A stretch of DNA of 64,000 bases from Dactylis glomerata. Taxonomy: Eukaryota > Streptophyta > Magnoliopsida > Poales > Poaceae. Shown piece after piece: positions 1 through 12,400 of the stretch (positions are counted from its first letter, which is position 1; every line of letters starts with the position of its first letter). Under the pieces are notes generated by a model. The model saw only the letters and a program-made list of their open reading frames with translations, was not told the origin of the DNA and did not search any database. A program made the position numbers and the translations under genes. The DNA lies in assembly GCA_007115705.1 (NCBI GenBank), contig QXEO01001136.1:371757-435756 (forward strand), in the 5' to 3' direction.

Positions 1-609
1 GCCTTATTTGACTGAATCAATATACGCATCTTTTCGAGTTATCCTTAACTTTTTGTGAGTACCTCCCTATGGGAGTAGTCAATGTTTTGCTGATGATGTA
101 GCCAAAGTTCCGTTGCTATTCTCTTTTTGTCGACTTATTTCTATCGGGTGCGCGACAGCGCTCCCGATGGGAGTAGCCCCCGAGGCTATAGCCGAATTTT
201 TCGGGTATAGGCTCAAGAGAATATTTAAATTTGCTCCATGCACTTCTTCTAGTATCATTTACTGGTTTTTCTCACTTTTTCAATGGATTTTCCTTCTATG
301 TTCGTTGCAAGCCCCCGAGTTGAAGATGAGGGAAGCCTATTCGTTTTGACAGGATCTTTTGTTCCCTCTTTGCTTCTTTTCTCTCTTTTTATACGTACCT
401 GTTTCCTTGATACTATAACCCCTTGGTGCTATTTGCACTGTAAAAGTTCTGGAAATTTACTTTGGGCCTTGCCACTTCAGGGGCCCATTAGCACGTGCTT
501 ATAAATAAAGCACGTTTGACCAGGGTAAAAACCCTAATTCCTCCATCTTCCTTCGCCGCATCGTCTTCTCATCCCATCTAGGGTTTTACACCTCTGAAGC
601 TTTTCCCCC

Positions 610-1247
610 ATGGCTGATGCGAGTGATTCTCGGTTGAACATCAATGCCCCGGTGGTGAAGCGGGGTCGCGGCCGCCCGTGTGGTAGTAAAAATAAAACTA
701 CTGCTGCAGCCATGGGGGCATCATCTTCTTCTCCGGTGAAGCGACGCCCCGGTCGTCTGGCTGGGAGCAAAAATAAGCCTAAGGTGCCCTCTGTCATACC
801 AGGTCCAAGCGCTCCTTCCCCTGGTACTTCTTCTTCGTCGCCCGGGATCTGCTCTTTCTTTTGTATCTGCAACGCGCAGTGCCGCGAGATTCAACGCCTG
901 CCATCGAAATTCACGGATTTCATGGATGGGCGGAAACTGCGTGAAGCAGTTCTCCGCGAACACTCTGGTGGAGGAACTCCATATGAAGTGGAGGTGTGGT
1001 ACGACGGCGCCGGCAAACAGTTCTTCAAGGGTGGCGGGAACTGCGCGAAGCAGTTCTCCGCGAACACTCTGGTGGAGGAACTCCATATGAAGTGGAGGTG
1101 TGGTACGACGGCGCCGGCAAACAGTTCTTCAAGGGTGGTTGGTCGCGATTTGCGGAGGACCATGGCCTCCATCAGGGGTTCTTCATGACCTTTGATTATC
1201 ATGTTGGCACACCGAAGTTCGACGTGAGAATCTACGACTACACCTAG
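610..1247 (+). pseudogene. Antisense extra ORF of the Tat element: AT-hook plus B3-like domain, frame broken
   Basis: An ATG at 610 opens a reading frame with two basic AT-hook-like cores (KRGRGRPCGSKNK and KRRPGRLAGSKNK, residues about 17-60), which in other proteins bind AT-rich DNA minor groove. A segment from about residue 100 resembles a B3 DNA-binding fold, ending in FFKGGWSRF and then GLHQGFFMTFDYH. A 104-bp tandem duplication (931-1138) pushes the C-terminal half into another frame: the 610 frame ends at 1188, while the B3-like end is read in a different frame to 1247. It lies downstream of integrase and opposite in sense to gag-pol, the position where Grande-type elements carry an antisense ORF of host-gene origin. 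The B3 assignment rests on pattern only. Confidence 0.65.
931..1138. repeat. 104-bp tandem duplication, two copies
   Basis: Copy 1 is 931-1034 and copy 2 is 1035-1138, with two mismatches seen by eye near the start of the unit. Because 104 is not a multiple of 3, the duplication shifts the reading frame of the antisense ORF. Confidence 0.95.
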
Positions 1248-1647
1248 TGCCAGAAGGAGTATGAAGCCGACGCGTAGTTTCACTAGATTTCTTGGCTATG
1301 TAATCCAGCTGTCGTGCTTATTTGTAATGAACAATCATATCTGAATTATGTGTTTTACCATGGGAACAAATCATAATTCTGAGGTATGCATTTAATATTT
1401 TATCGGGTTCCTTTGAACCGTTTATTCTGCTGTCGAAAATATCGGGTTGCGATCAACCGTAGAGTATATCATGGATAATTACAAAACTTGTTAATATTAC
1501 TTCGTACGACTCGAGGGTCCTAGCCCCCGAGTGTAAGTAAGATATTTACACATATAGTCGACTTGACTCAATGAACCCGACCTATGGCCTCATGTTATGG
1601 ATTCAGAGGGCCATAACTCGAAAAACTCCTTGGTCTCCTTATTTCGC

Positions 1648-4482
1648 CTATGCATAGAACCGTCGTAGCTGCTCTGCATTCCACGGGTTACTCTCGTGTT
1701 TTCCCGTTTTCTTGTTTTGTAGTCGATAAGCTCCTCCTGGTATCACTTTAGTCACGATGTAAGGTCCCACCCATGGGGACTCGAGTTTTCCATGGCTATC
1801 TTGCTTGAGTCGTAGAACTAGATCTCCTACCACGAAAGATCGTGGACGAACTTGACTGCTGTGGTAATTTCGCAAGTTTTGCTGATACTAAGTAGCTCTG
1901 GCGAGCGCTATGTCTCTTGCCTCATCGAGTGTGTCGACATCATCCTGAAGTGCTTCTGTGGAATTTGCCTCATCGTATGCTGCGATCTTTGGAGCTTCAT
2001 GAGTTATTTCAACCGGAAGCACAGCTTTGGCGCCATGGACCAGGAAAAACGGTGTTTCTTGAGTAGCTGCATTGGGTGTAGTTCGTAGACTCCAGAGTAC
2101 GGAGGGTAGCTCATCTACCCAAGCGTGCTTGGCATTTTCAAGGGGTGCTAACAGCCGTTTCTTTATCCCGTTGCATATTAAGCCATTGGCTTTTTCGACT
2201 TGTCCGTTTGTCTTCGGATGTGCTACAGATGCAAATTTTAGTTTGATTCCCAGTCCTTCGCAATAGTCCTTGAACTCCTTCGACGTGAAATTTGTACCAT
2301 TGTCTATGATTATGCTGTGTGGTACTCTGAAGCGAAAGACTATAGATTTGATAAAACTTATTGCGGCTTTAGAATCTTGGGTTGTCACTGGGGCTGCTTC
2401 TACCCACTTGGTGAATTTGTCGACTGCCACCAGTATATAAACGTGCCCTCCTGGCCAAGACTTGTGTAATTTTCCTACCATGTCGAGACCCCATTGCGCA
2501 AAGGGCCAGGACAATGGTATTGGTTGTAACTCTGCTACTGGCGCATGTGGCCAAGATGCGAACCTTTGGCATGCTTCACACTTTCGAACTATATATTTTG
2601 CATCTTCGATGGCTATTAACCAATGGAATCCTGCTCGAAAGGCCTTGGCTGCGATAGCTCTGCTACTCGCGTGATGTCCACATACTCCTGCATGAATATC
2701 CTTTAAGATTTCTTGTCCTTCTTGAGGAGTGACGCATCATTGCAGGACGCCCGATATGCTTTTCTTGTATAGCTTTCCTTGTAATACGACAAAAGCCTTG
2801 GATCGTCGTATTATTCTTTTTGCTTCTACCGTGTCTTCGGGTAGTGTTTTGTTTATCATGCATGCCAAATATGGCTGCATCCAAGTTTCTTCTATCATCA
2901 TGACTTCTTCTGGTTCTGCTACACTTGTTTTTCTAGCCCCCGAGCCTGTCGGTTGCCCCTCCATAGTCAAGGTTTTGCTGTTCTTTATTGATCACTCTAT
3001 GATTTCCTCCCAGAAGACTCCTTATGGTACGGGTAAGCATTGGGACCCGATGTTTGCTAAATTGTTGGCTTCCTCGTTGCTGGCTCTGCTGACGTGCGAA
3101 ACTTCGCATCCATCGAATGTTCCTTCGAGATAGTAGCATAAGTTTCTGTATGCTATCATGTTGTCGCTGATGGCATCACATTTGTTCATTACTTGTTGAA
3201 CGATGAGGTTCGAGTCTCCAAATATTTTAAGTCGAGTTGCTCCACAAGCTTTTGCCATTTTTATTCCGTGGAGCAACGCCTCGTATTCGGCTTCATTGTT
3301 AGAAGCTTGGGGAAAACTCGTCCGTAACACATATTTCAGTTTGTCGCCTTGTGGTGAAATCAGGACTACGCCTGCTCCTACGCCTTGGATTCTTTTTGAG
3401 CCATCGAAATAAATCGTCCAAACACTCGATAAATCTGGAGGACCTGCACTTTGTAATTCCAGTCACTCTACTGTGAAGTCTGGCAGAATTTGCGACTTGA
3501 TTGCCTTTTGCTTTTCATATGTGATGTCCAGGGGTGATAATTCAATTCCCCATAAGGAGACATGTCCTGTTGCCGAAGGGTTGTTCAATATATTGGAGAG
3601 TGGTGCTTCATTGACCACTATGATTGGGTGCACCGCAAAGTATTGCCGTAGTTTCCGAGCTGTTGTGAAAACACTGTATGCGAGCTTTTGGTAGTGCGGG
3701 TACCTTTGCTTTGTTGGAGAGAGTACTTCACTGATGAAATAGACTGGCCTCTGAACGCCATGAGCTTTTCCTTCTTCACTTCTTTCAACTACTAGTACTG
3801 TACTTACCACTTGATGTGTTGCTGCAATGTATAATAGTAGTGGTTCTTTTTCCGTTGGCGCGACCAACACCGGAGGTGTGGAGAGCACTTTTTTCAACTG
3901 CGCGAAGGCTACGTCCGCTTCTTCCGTCCACTCGAATTTATCATCTGATTTTTTCATGAGCGCATAGAAAGGTAGTGCTTTCTCTCCTAGTCGAGCCACA
4001 AATCGACTTAGCACCGCGACGCGCCCTGCGAGTTTCTATACATCGTGTAGCTTTGTTGGTTTTCCCATTGTTAATATTGCTTGGATCTTTTCTGGGTTTG
4101 CCTCTATTGCTCTTGCTGATACTAGGAAACCCAAAAGTTGACCTGCTGATACACCGAAGGAGCATTTTGTCGGGTTGAGCTTGAGCTTGTACTTGTTCAG
4201 GTTGTCGAAGGTTTCCGCCAGGTCGCTGATAAGAGACTCTTCCTTTCTCGTGGTGATGACCACGTCATCGATGTAAACTTGTATGTTTCGCCCTATTTGA
4301 CTTCCGAGGCAGTTTTGCATCATCCTCTGGTAGGTTGCTCCTGCGTTTTTAGGCCAAAAGGCATGACTTGGTAGCAGAACATGCCATAAGGTGTTATGAA
4401 AGCTGTTTTTTCCTCGTCTTCTTTCTTCAACTTGATCTGGTTGTAGCCGGAATATGCGTCCAGGAAGGAAAGCCTTTTGCAC
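1648..4482 (-). pseudogene. Tat-element pol, 3' part: RT palm, RNase H, archaeal-type RNase H, integrase
   Basis: One minus-strand frame runs from the reverse transcriptase palm (YIDDVVIT, the catalytic YxDD box) through a Ty3-type RNase H whose first catalytic Asp is absent (LYIAATH where LYxDAS is usual). A second RNase H follows (DGS near 3400, NNEAEYEAL and GDSNLI within 3022-3330). Integrase shows DMVG, DNGTNF and NGQVEKANG as its D,D,E signature, and a C-terminal GPY module (SPWVGPYIV) within 1648-1875. Loss of the first RNase H active site beside a functional-looking second copy is characteristic of Tat elements. In-frame stops lie near 4036, 3463, 3022, 2737 and 1888, so no full product is possible. 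Confidence 0.88.
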
Positions 4483-5846
4483 CCTGCTGTTGAGTCAATT
4501 ATCTGATCAATGCGAGGTAGTGGGAAGGGATCCTTTGGGCAGTGCTTGTTGAGAGACGTATAGTCGACACACACTCTTTGCACATCCGTGTTTTTTTGGG
4601 GGACTATAACTAGATTAGATACCCAAGTCGACGATTTGATTTCCTGGATGAACCCTGCATTTTCTAGCCTGTGCAGTTCCGATGCTATTGCCTTCCTTTT
4701 GGGTTCATTGAATCTTCTCAATGGTTGCTTGACTGGTTTCGCTTTGGGATCGACATTTAGTGCGTGCTTGATGAGTTCCCTGGGAACCCCTGGCATGTCT
4801 GAAGGACACCAGGCGAAGATTTCCCAGCGCTCACGGAGGAACTCGACGAGCGCGCTTTCCTATGCGGGATCCAAGTTTACTGCTATGGAGGTAGTTTTGC
4901 TTGGGTCTGTAGGGTGGATCTGGATTTTCTTCGAGTCCTGAGTTGCATCGAAAGCCTGATCTGGCAGGGATCGCCCGACGTCGGGTAGTATGTTGTGGTC
5001 GGTTTCGCCTTTTAGTCTCGCATATTCTGCTGTCATGCCAAAGGTTTGTGCTAGTCTGTTGAATTCTTTGTCACAGGTGTTTGAGACTTTAAAGTTGCCC
5101 TGCACCATGATTGTTCCTTTGGGTCCTAGGATCTTGAGTGTAAGATACGCGTAATGAGGTACTGCCATAAATTTTGCAAATGCTAGGTGACCCAGGATTG
5201 CGTGATACTGTGAAGGCCAATCCATAACTTTGAATTCTAGTTTTTCTCTGCGATAATTGCTGCTGTCGCTGAAACAGATGTCGAGTTCTATTTTGCCCAA
5301 AGGATAATTTGCGGCTCCTGGTACTATTCCATGGAAAGAACAATCTGTTTGCTTTAAATTTTCCAATGATATGCACATTGCTTTCAATGTTCTGGCGTAT
5401 ATCAGGTTTATACCACTTCCTGCATTCATGAATACTGTTCTGACATCATATCCTCCTATTTGAGCTTTGAGCACCATTGGTGAGTGACCTGGTCTAGGGA
5501 CTTTCCTTGGGTGGTCTGCTCTGCTGAACCTAACTGGTTGATCGTACCACTTTAGATACTCCGTAGTAGCTGGTGGTGATGTTATTGCCAGGTTGACTTG
5601 TCTTGATATGCTCTTCCTTTCTTTCTTTGACTTTGGGACTGGTTGGATCATTGCTGATATATATACTTTTGACTCCAGCTGTTTTGCGAGTCGCTGCATT
5701 TGATATCCTTGATTTATACTTTTTCCTCCCTGTCGTGCCCCTTGGCTTGAATCCATGGCGTTTTGCAACCTTAGGAAGGTTTTCAATCCTTCATCTGGTG
5801 GTTGGACACTCTCTTCCCGTCTAGGTAAGCATAATGGATGCGACAA
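4320..5846 (-). pseudogene. Tat-element protease and reverse transcriptase, N-terminal part
   Basis: This frame differs from the gag frame and from the pol part downstream. Residues about 150-200 contain the aspartic protease flap and active-site region, but the motif reads FMNAGSGINLIYA, so the catalytic Asp of D-x-G is Asn. The reverse transcriptase follows from about 4800 with the expected fingers motifs (RVCVDYTSLNKHCPKDPFPLP, FLDAYSGYNQI, AFITPYG, MPFGLK). The frame is lost just after MPFGLK near 4400, where the following palm motif is read in another frame. The switch from the gag frame near 5830 could be natural frameshifting or damage. Confidence 0.82.
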
Positions 5847-7812
5847 GGACCATATAACATATCTTCTGCCGACGGACCCGAGTACCTTGGCTTCTCCTTT
5901 CTCCTGCTGTCTCTCGTAGGAAATTCGATGTTTTCATAGCCTTCTTCATTCCTTCGTCATATCCTGCGGCTATCTGATTTCTCCTTCCGTGGTTGTCGCC
6001 ATTGCGGTATCTTTGCCTTTGCCTGCTTGTTTTGTCAACTTCCGGTGATCGACCCCTTTTGTTATTGTATGCGTCTTCTCCATCGGCAAATCTGTTGGCT
6101 GTTTCCATTAGCTCTGATACTGTTTTTGGCCTTCCTCTTCCTATCTCTTCCACGAGGTCTGTACGGCGAAGGCCGCTCGAAAAAGCATCTATCGCTCTTT
6201 CGTCGGAGACGTCTTCTGCTGAGTTTTTTATTACACTCTAGTGTTGTATATAAGAACGTAGTGTTTCGCCCTTCTGCTATACGCATGATTTGATTTCTTC
6301 TAGCGATGCTGGGCGCTTATATGTTGAGCGAAAGTTTCTCGCGAATTGACTCTCTAATTCTCCCCAACTTCCAATGGAATCGTTGGGTAGGGTATTTAAC
6401 CAGGACCGTGCTGCGCCGGTGAGGTGTAACTGCAAACTTTGCATGCTTGTTGCTCTTGTTCCTCCTAGTATCTGTACTGCTTGCAGGTAATCTGAAAACC
6501 ATAGGGTTGGCTCTTGCGATCCATCGTACTTCTCTTGGTCATGTGGCAACTTAAAACCTTTGGGTACCCGTGTTTTGCGAACCCTTCGGGTAAAGCATAG
6601 CGCGCCCATCTCCTTTTCGTCATCCTCGTAGTTTTCTTCCCTCCATGCGTAACGTGAGTTATTTACCCTTGCTTGCGCTATTATGTTCCTTGCATCCTCC
6701 TTTATCTTTTGGCTTTTCTCGTCTTCTGAGGATTCGCTAGTTTCGTTCCGCGAAGACTTGCGCTTGACCTCTTCTTTTTTCCTTTTACTGCGGTGAGTCG
6801 ACTTTTTCTCCGAAAAATTTCCTTTTAGCTTTTCTTCGACTAGCCCAAGGCTCCGTATCGCGGCTTGATGCATTTGCTCCCGTGGATCACCAGGTTTTGG
6901 CTGCGTGGTCAGTAGGTATGCTTGTGCTGCTATCAATGCTGCCTCTGGTGTTTCTTGTACGAATTCTTCCTCCTCTTCTGGTTGGTTCGCGCTTGGGCTT
7001 CTCGTATAGCTTTCTTCTACTACACGTGTTGTTGTCCTTCTACTGTGCTTCGGGTCTTTGTGCCTCTCCATGCTGGATTCTGATGAGTTGGCATATTCGC
7101 TCCAATATCCTTCACTTGGTGTGCTGTTGTAATCTGGACTTCTCATAATCATATCTCTTTCCTGCCTTAGCTTTTTCCTGCGCTGGTGCAACGCGTATTG
7201 GTACCCCATTAAAACTTCTCTTCTTGAATCTGCGGGTACATCAGTCCCGTGGTTGACAGCTGTCATGATCATTCTCCATTCTCCAGCCGAAACATATACT
7301 TTCTCCTTCTCTTTCTTGCTATTGCTCCTTGTTTTGTCGACTTGCATGTCGACCTCCTTGTTGCCGGAGTGATTGTTTTCTTCTTCTGCTGCTTCAGTGA
7401 TGATTACGCATAACTGATGTACGCTCCTGGAGGCACTGCTGCTTCTGCTGGCGGTATCCCTTGATTTTTCCACTGTTTCTTCCACAATGATCCTTTGCCC
7501 GATTTCTTCGGGTTCCTCTAATTTTCCCAGCAGATCTTCTGTTGCTGCTAAGCCGACTAGCGAGTTTACCTCGCTAGAAGAGCCTACCGATGATCCAGAT
7601 GCTGTTATCCTTTCTGCTTTGCCCGCCAACGGAATTGGTTTCGTCGGATCCGAAAGGCGGGTTGAACCCGAAGGTCCGATGTAGAAGCTTAGACTTCCGA
7701 ACGTCAATTCCTTTTCTTGACTTTCGTCGACTTCTGGGTTGCTATTGGCGAAAAATGAAAAAGCCGTCGAATTCATGATTCCAACGCCCATAGTCCCCAC
7801 GGTCGGCGCCAA
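5821..7812 (-). pseudogene. Tat-element gag
   Basis: The frame opens next to the primer site and codes for about 510 residues before a stop at 6277, then resumes in the same frame from 6153 to 5821. The first 300 residues are charged and low in complexity. The capsid-like retrotransposon gag region lies near the C-terminus (TLWFSDYLQAVQILGG, then AARSWLNTLPND and FARNFRSTY). The continuation after the stop contains MEEIGRGRPKTVSELMETA and a basic stretch that would fit nucleocapsid, although no clean CCHC knuckle is visible. Confidence 0.8.
7794..7811 (-). promoter_or_regulatory. Primer binding site of the Tat element
   Basis: On the minus strand this reads TGGCGCCGACCGTGGGGA, beginning with TGG as expected for the complement of a tRNA 3' CCA end, two bases inside the LTR. 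It resembles but does not match the tRNA-Asp type site seen at 45540 and 55881. The exact tRNA is not identified. Confidence 0.75.
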
Positions 7813-7813
7813 T

Positions 7814-8245
7814 TGACGAGGGTTAACTCGACAAATGTCCTAGATGAAGGACTTAGGATCGGGGAGATAGGGCGTCGGATGAACTCGAAGGTAAACTCAA
7901 TCAAACAAGGTGGCTATGAAAGTAAACGTGGGAGTAAAACCTGGCTCGCTTTCAATCTGGCCTACACCGTCCCCTCCTGGGCCCTATATATAGGTGGCCA
8001 GGTCTCGAGGATCGGGTAGGGTCCGATACAGATTACAATATCAACATACGGTAAGAACTCGTATTTCGACTAATATTACAATTGGGCTTAGCTTAACGGG
8101 CCTCAGGGGTACTCAACTGATGGGCTCTATTATCTATACCCTTGTCAAGAAGGTTCCCAAAACCGAAAAAACCCAGAAACGTGGAATGCTTATCGGGCCG
8201 GCCCAAGAGGATCGAAGGGTGCACGTCAACACGAAATTCATCACA
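7814..8245 (-). repeat. 5' LTR of the Tat element
   Basis: The plus strand begins TGACGAGGG directly outside the primer site and ends near ATTCATCA (8243) or CACA (8245). A TATA-like CTATATATAG lies at 7984-7993, in the right orientation for a minus-strand transcript. The partner LTR is not in the window, so the outer edge is approximate. Confidence 0.75.
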
Positions 8246-8772
8246 ACGGGCGATGATTAGGGATCACCGGTACCGATGCGGTAGTAGCGAGTTCTTTTTT
8301 TCCCAAATAATGGGTGGGTCACGGCCCAGTTTGGCCTGTACGTAGCTCCGCCAGTGCCTTCGACCAAAAAAAATTAGAGATCACATGGTCAATTAGAATA
8401 TATTTAGCCTGATTCACTCCCTGCAAGCAAGAAAATTAGAGATCATATGGTCACCTAACGAAAATCTTAGGTGAAGCTAAATACGCAGACATCACGCCAA
8501 AAAGAACGAGAACAGCAAAAAATGGTGAGGCAGAGCATGCAGGCTCCTTCTAGTATCAACCATGTCGCAAAGGACACAAAGGCCACCGTCTACAACCAGT
8601 ATGTATGATTGGCGTTGTGCACCTTACGCACTCTGCACAATTAAAGCGCACATTTTATTTGGGCTTGGTATCCATGGCATGAGCCCTACTAATAAGTTAC
8701 TCTATCCAATTTATATTATTTATCGCTAATATAGATGTATTCAGATATATTTTAATTTTAAATATATTCGTA
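8246..8772. other. Gene-free spacer between the Tat element and the CACTA element
   Basis: No ORF of substance or known repeat end was recognised. It contains a loose internal repeat (AATTAGAGATCA near 8375 and 8430) and AT-rich sequence. It is probably older flanking DNA into which the CACTA element inserted. Confidence 0.5.
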
Positions 8773-8790
8773 CACTGGTGGAAAAAGGGC
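8773..8790. repeat. Left terminal inverted repeat of the CACTA element
   Basis: It begins CACTG instead of CACTA; the right end has the canonical CACTA. The remaining bases (GTGGAAAAAG) match the right end. Confidence 0.9.
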
Positions 8791-8801
8791 CATTAATCCC
8801 G

Positions 8802-8960
8802 GTCTGTAACGGCCTTTAGTCCCGTTTTCCAAACCGGGACTAGCAAAGCGCGATTAAAGACCCTCAGCCTTTAGTCCCGGTTGCAAACGAACCGGGACTA
8901 ATGGCCGTTCACGTGGGCACGGCTGGGAGCGCCGTCTCGGGGACCTTTAGTCCCGGTTTT
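8802..8960. repeat. Left subterminal motif cluster of the CACTA element
   Basis: Several copies of CCTTTAGTCCCGG and its inverse CCGGGACTAA occur as inverted pairs separated by short loops. In En/Spm elements such subterminal motifs are the binding sites of the element's own DNA-binding protein. From about 8961 to 9427 only AT-rich sequence was seen. Confidence 0.85.
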
Positions 8961-9427
8961 GTTTTTATTTTTATTGCTGTTTTAGATTATAGGTTTAGGG
9001 TTTATGCTTAATTAGGGTTTATTTTAATTTCAAATGAGTTTCCGTACCTATATTCTACGACTAGTACATACACATTACACGTTGGTGCATGTATATATAA
9101 TATTATACGATATCTTGCGACTGTATATACTATAATTTCAAACAAGTGTATGTACAACTATTTTTCAAACAAGTTTCAAAACAAACTAAGTTACATGGAG
9201 ATCACTAAAGTACAGATAGCGTTCTTTGTCCTCCACATAGTATTCTCCTTTCTCACAGAGGACCTCCCTTATGATGAATCCTGCCAGCTCCTCTTGAATT
9301 GCTTTTAGGCGTTGGGTTGGTACGAGCTTTTCCCGCATCACATACAACTTTAAGAAGATCGATATGGATATATATAAGTTGGATGAAACTCAACACAATT
9401 GATTATAATAAAAGAAAACTGTGAATA

Positions 9428-12400
9428 TTATTTACGTACATCAAAGTCCGTGGAACGTGCTCTCCGCTCACTGGTGTACCACCGGATGAACTCGCAGACG
9501 TAGAATCCACAGAGATTGGTCCCCGGTGGTTGCTGCAAACCCTTTATCTTTTTAAAAGTTAGCTGTTCTTTAAATTCACCTATTACCGATCTTCTGAAAC
9601 ATGTCCAAACGCTACAGGGCAAAGAAAATGAGCAAATGAGTTATTAAATACTTGATATCAGGAAATTAATGAAAGGAGCTAATATAGTCGGGTAATGATT
9701 GAAATTACTTTTGTAGCATTTCTTTCATGTCGCTAAACAGGACGTCGGGCTTATCCAATGAGTCCAAGATATGAACAGTTGATGTGTCCAATTGAATCTT
9801 TAGCAAAATCCAGTGGTAACTACAGACACGCATGCATAACTCATCAATTACACTTAACATCGAGTAAGCAAAAAAGAATGTCTAGAAGATAGAAACACTC
9901 ACTTGAAGTTGTAAGGAAATAGAAGTTCTCTTTTAAGACTTTGCTTGACAAAAAATCTGAAGAGGTCCTTCTCCACGTCTCTGGGGTGATCTTTTAACAT
10001 CCTTTCATTAATGATATATGGATCAATGAACCCAACGTCATGGATTCCCTTTTTTTGTATTCAAACATCTTAAATCTGCATAATAGCATACAAAAATCAT
10101 ATAGTTAATTAAGATATATAGACAATGAACGAGCTTAGCTAGATACTTGAATATAAATCACTTACAGACAATAGCAACTGATGGTAGACTTGTCGAGATC
10201 GCGCTGATTGAATATGTGAAACAATTCGTCCATTGGAATATGTAACATGTATCTTTTGAAGTAATGCTCCTCTCTAATGTCCAAGAGGATAAAACGTTTG
10301 AAGTCCTTTTTTTGTATATGCACCTTGTACCAGCCGAGCAGATTTCACATATGTGTTGATAGACCGCGTTCCTCCTCAGGCTTGATCAGAGCCCCCCCCC
10401 AGTACATATTGCTCTACTACCTCTCCCACTGGCGCTTCATCAAGGCCTAACATAACTAGAAGAGGCACATTCAAGATGTCCGCGTTCTCTTTTGCCTCCC
10501 TTACAGTTAAACCCAATAGTTGTGTAGCTGCTACTACTCTGGGGTCCAATAACAATCGGTCCTCTTCCAAATCGGCTCTGAAGGACGTATCGATATCGGG
10601 GGGGCCGACTATGAGCGGGGCGACCGATTGATTCTTCTGTTATCCAAGCTGGGGAATTTGTTTCCCGCTTCTTTTTGCCTTGGCCAAGTCACTTTGCCTT
10701 TTAATTTCGCGTTTATAGTCTGATGGCAGATTCATCTTATATTGGGGCTCTGCAGTAAGCATACCATAAGCCCAGTCCTTTTGTTTCTCCGTGTATGTCG
10801 GCTTGGGCTCAGGCACTTTCGGTGCAAAAAATGCCTTCACTTCGGCGCGTACTATCGCCTCGTTTTCCTCGGGAGTCCGGTCATAAGCTCTCTTGGGAAG
10901 AGGCTTTAGCGATGGCTCTGGTATCTTCGTGGTCTTATGTACTACCTTATCAGTAGTACTAACCGTAGCGGACCTGCTCCGCTTTTTCCCCGTCTGAGTA
11001 GTATTGGGGGGCAGCTTCGCCTGACGCGCTGGAGGTGCACTGGGGGACGGCGTTGGCTGACGCGCGGGAGGTGCACTAGGGGGCGGCGTCAGCTAACACG
11101 TCGCCCGAGGTGGACTCAGGGGTGGCGTCGGCTGACGCGGCGCTGGAGGTGGACTCGGGGGTGCCACCGGCTGACACGGCGCCCGAGGTGGACTCGGGGG
11201 CGGCGTAGGTGGACGACATTCACCGGGGGAGGGTGGACTTGGATTCCTCGGAGTCGGTGGCCTTGGCGCTGAGCCTGGAAACTTGATGTATTTCTTTTGC
11301 CATAAAACGATTTGGCGCTTGACATCTCCAAGTCTCCGATCCCCTTCAGGTGTAGCAAAATCAAGCTCTAGGTCCTCGAACGAGCTGACTATGTCAAGCA
11401 CCGAGACACGAGCATAGCCAGCCGGTATCGGGTTCCCATGGTGGAGTGCTTCAGGTAGACAAGATAAAGCGTCGCCGCTCGCCAACTTGAAGGTCATGTT
11501 CTTCATTGGCTGATGTAGCTCACAATTTGTCATCTCCCTAACATCATCCACAGGGTAGCGAGACCCCGGTGCTTCCTGCTCATCAGCTGGGACCTCCGTG
11601 GAAGCCACGCTGCTTCTCCGCTGACTATTAAGATCCAATGCTGGATCTTCCTGCAGCCGAGATCCGCCTCCCTGGCTAAGTTGATGTATCATACTCTTCA
11701 TGTCGGCTAATTCACGTTCAACCTTGCCGATCCGATCTGCTTCCCGATCCTTCTTTCTCTTACGGCTTTTGTAACCGTACGGATCTTCGTGCTGAGAAAA
11801 CCCTTCCTTCCATGGAACACCGGCGCCTTTGCCTCTTGTTCGTCCTGTGTGTTCTGGATTCCCGAGGGCGTGTGTCAGCTCGTCGTTCTCTCGGTCGATA
11901 CGGATCAATCCCGCTTAAGCATCCTCCATTGCCTTAACAAGTTTTACTGGGGAGTAAAGGTCTGTTTCCGATGAACACACTCCCCTGTAGCCGGCTCTAA
12001 TGATCCTCCATGTCCGTACCACCAGTGCTTGGCCCTTTCAGGCCATCCCTCTGTACCTGGAGTGATTCCTCTATTCCTCAATTCATTCTCCATAGCTTCC
12101 CACTTGGGCACTGCTCTCACGTAGCCGCCTGGCCCCAAAATATGGTGATGTTCCTTCTTATCAGCATTTTTCTTATTTTTTCTGACATTTCCTTGGCTCT
12201 CTCAGATGCCTTGAATGCCACAAATTCAGGCCACTGTTGTCTCAACTTCTCGTATGCTCCTTTGAACACTGGAGTTTTCTTTTTTGCGATATACTTCGCG
12301 TATAACATTTTCTTGAAGCTCCGGAATGCTTCAGCCATCTTCTTGAGAGCGTACTGTTTAACTCTCCTTCTCCTTTCACGTCCACCCGGAATTTCATTAC

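Larger units (their letters stand above)
1..8245 (-). mobile_element. Partial Ty3/gypsy LTR retrotransposon, Tat lineage, decayed
   Basis: Read on the minus strand the order is 5' LTR (7814 to about 8245), primer site, gag, protease, reverse transcriptase, degenerate RNase H, a second archaeal-type RNase H, integrase, then a long 3' region with an antisense ORF. The second RNase H and the antisense ORF behind integrase are known hallmarks of the Tat lineage (Tat, Grande, Retand, Ogre). The 3' LTR is beyond position 1, so no target duplication can be checked. Coding parts carry at least two frame changes and several in-frame stops, so this copy cannot make its own proteins. The outer LTR edge could also be 8243 or 8265, because several TCA or CA endings occur there. 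Confidence 0.9.

Noticed and set aside
113..504. Short plus-strand frames at the left edge of the window
   Set aside because: They lack good start codons or motifs and lie in the 3' region of the Tat element.
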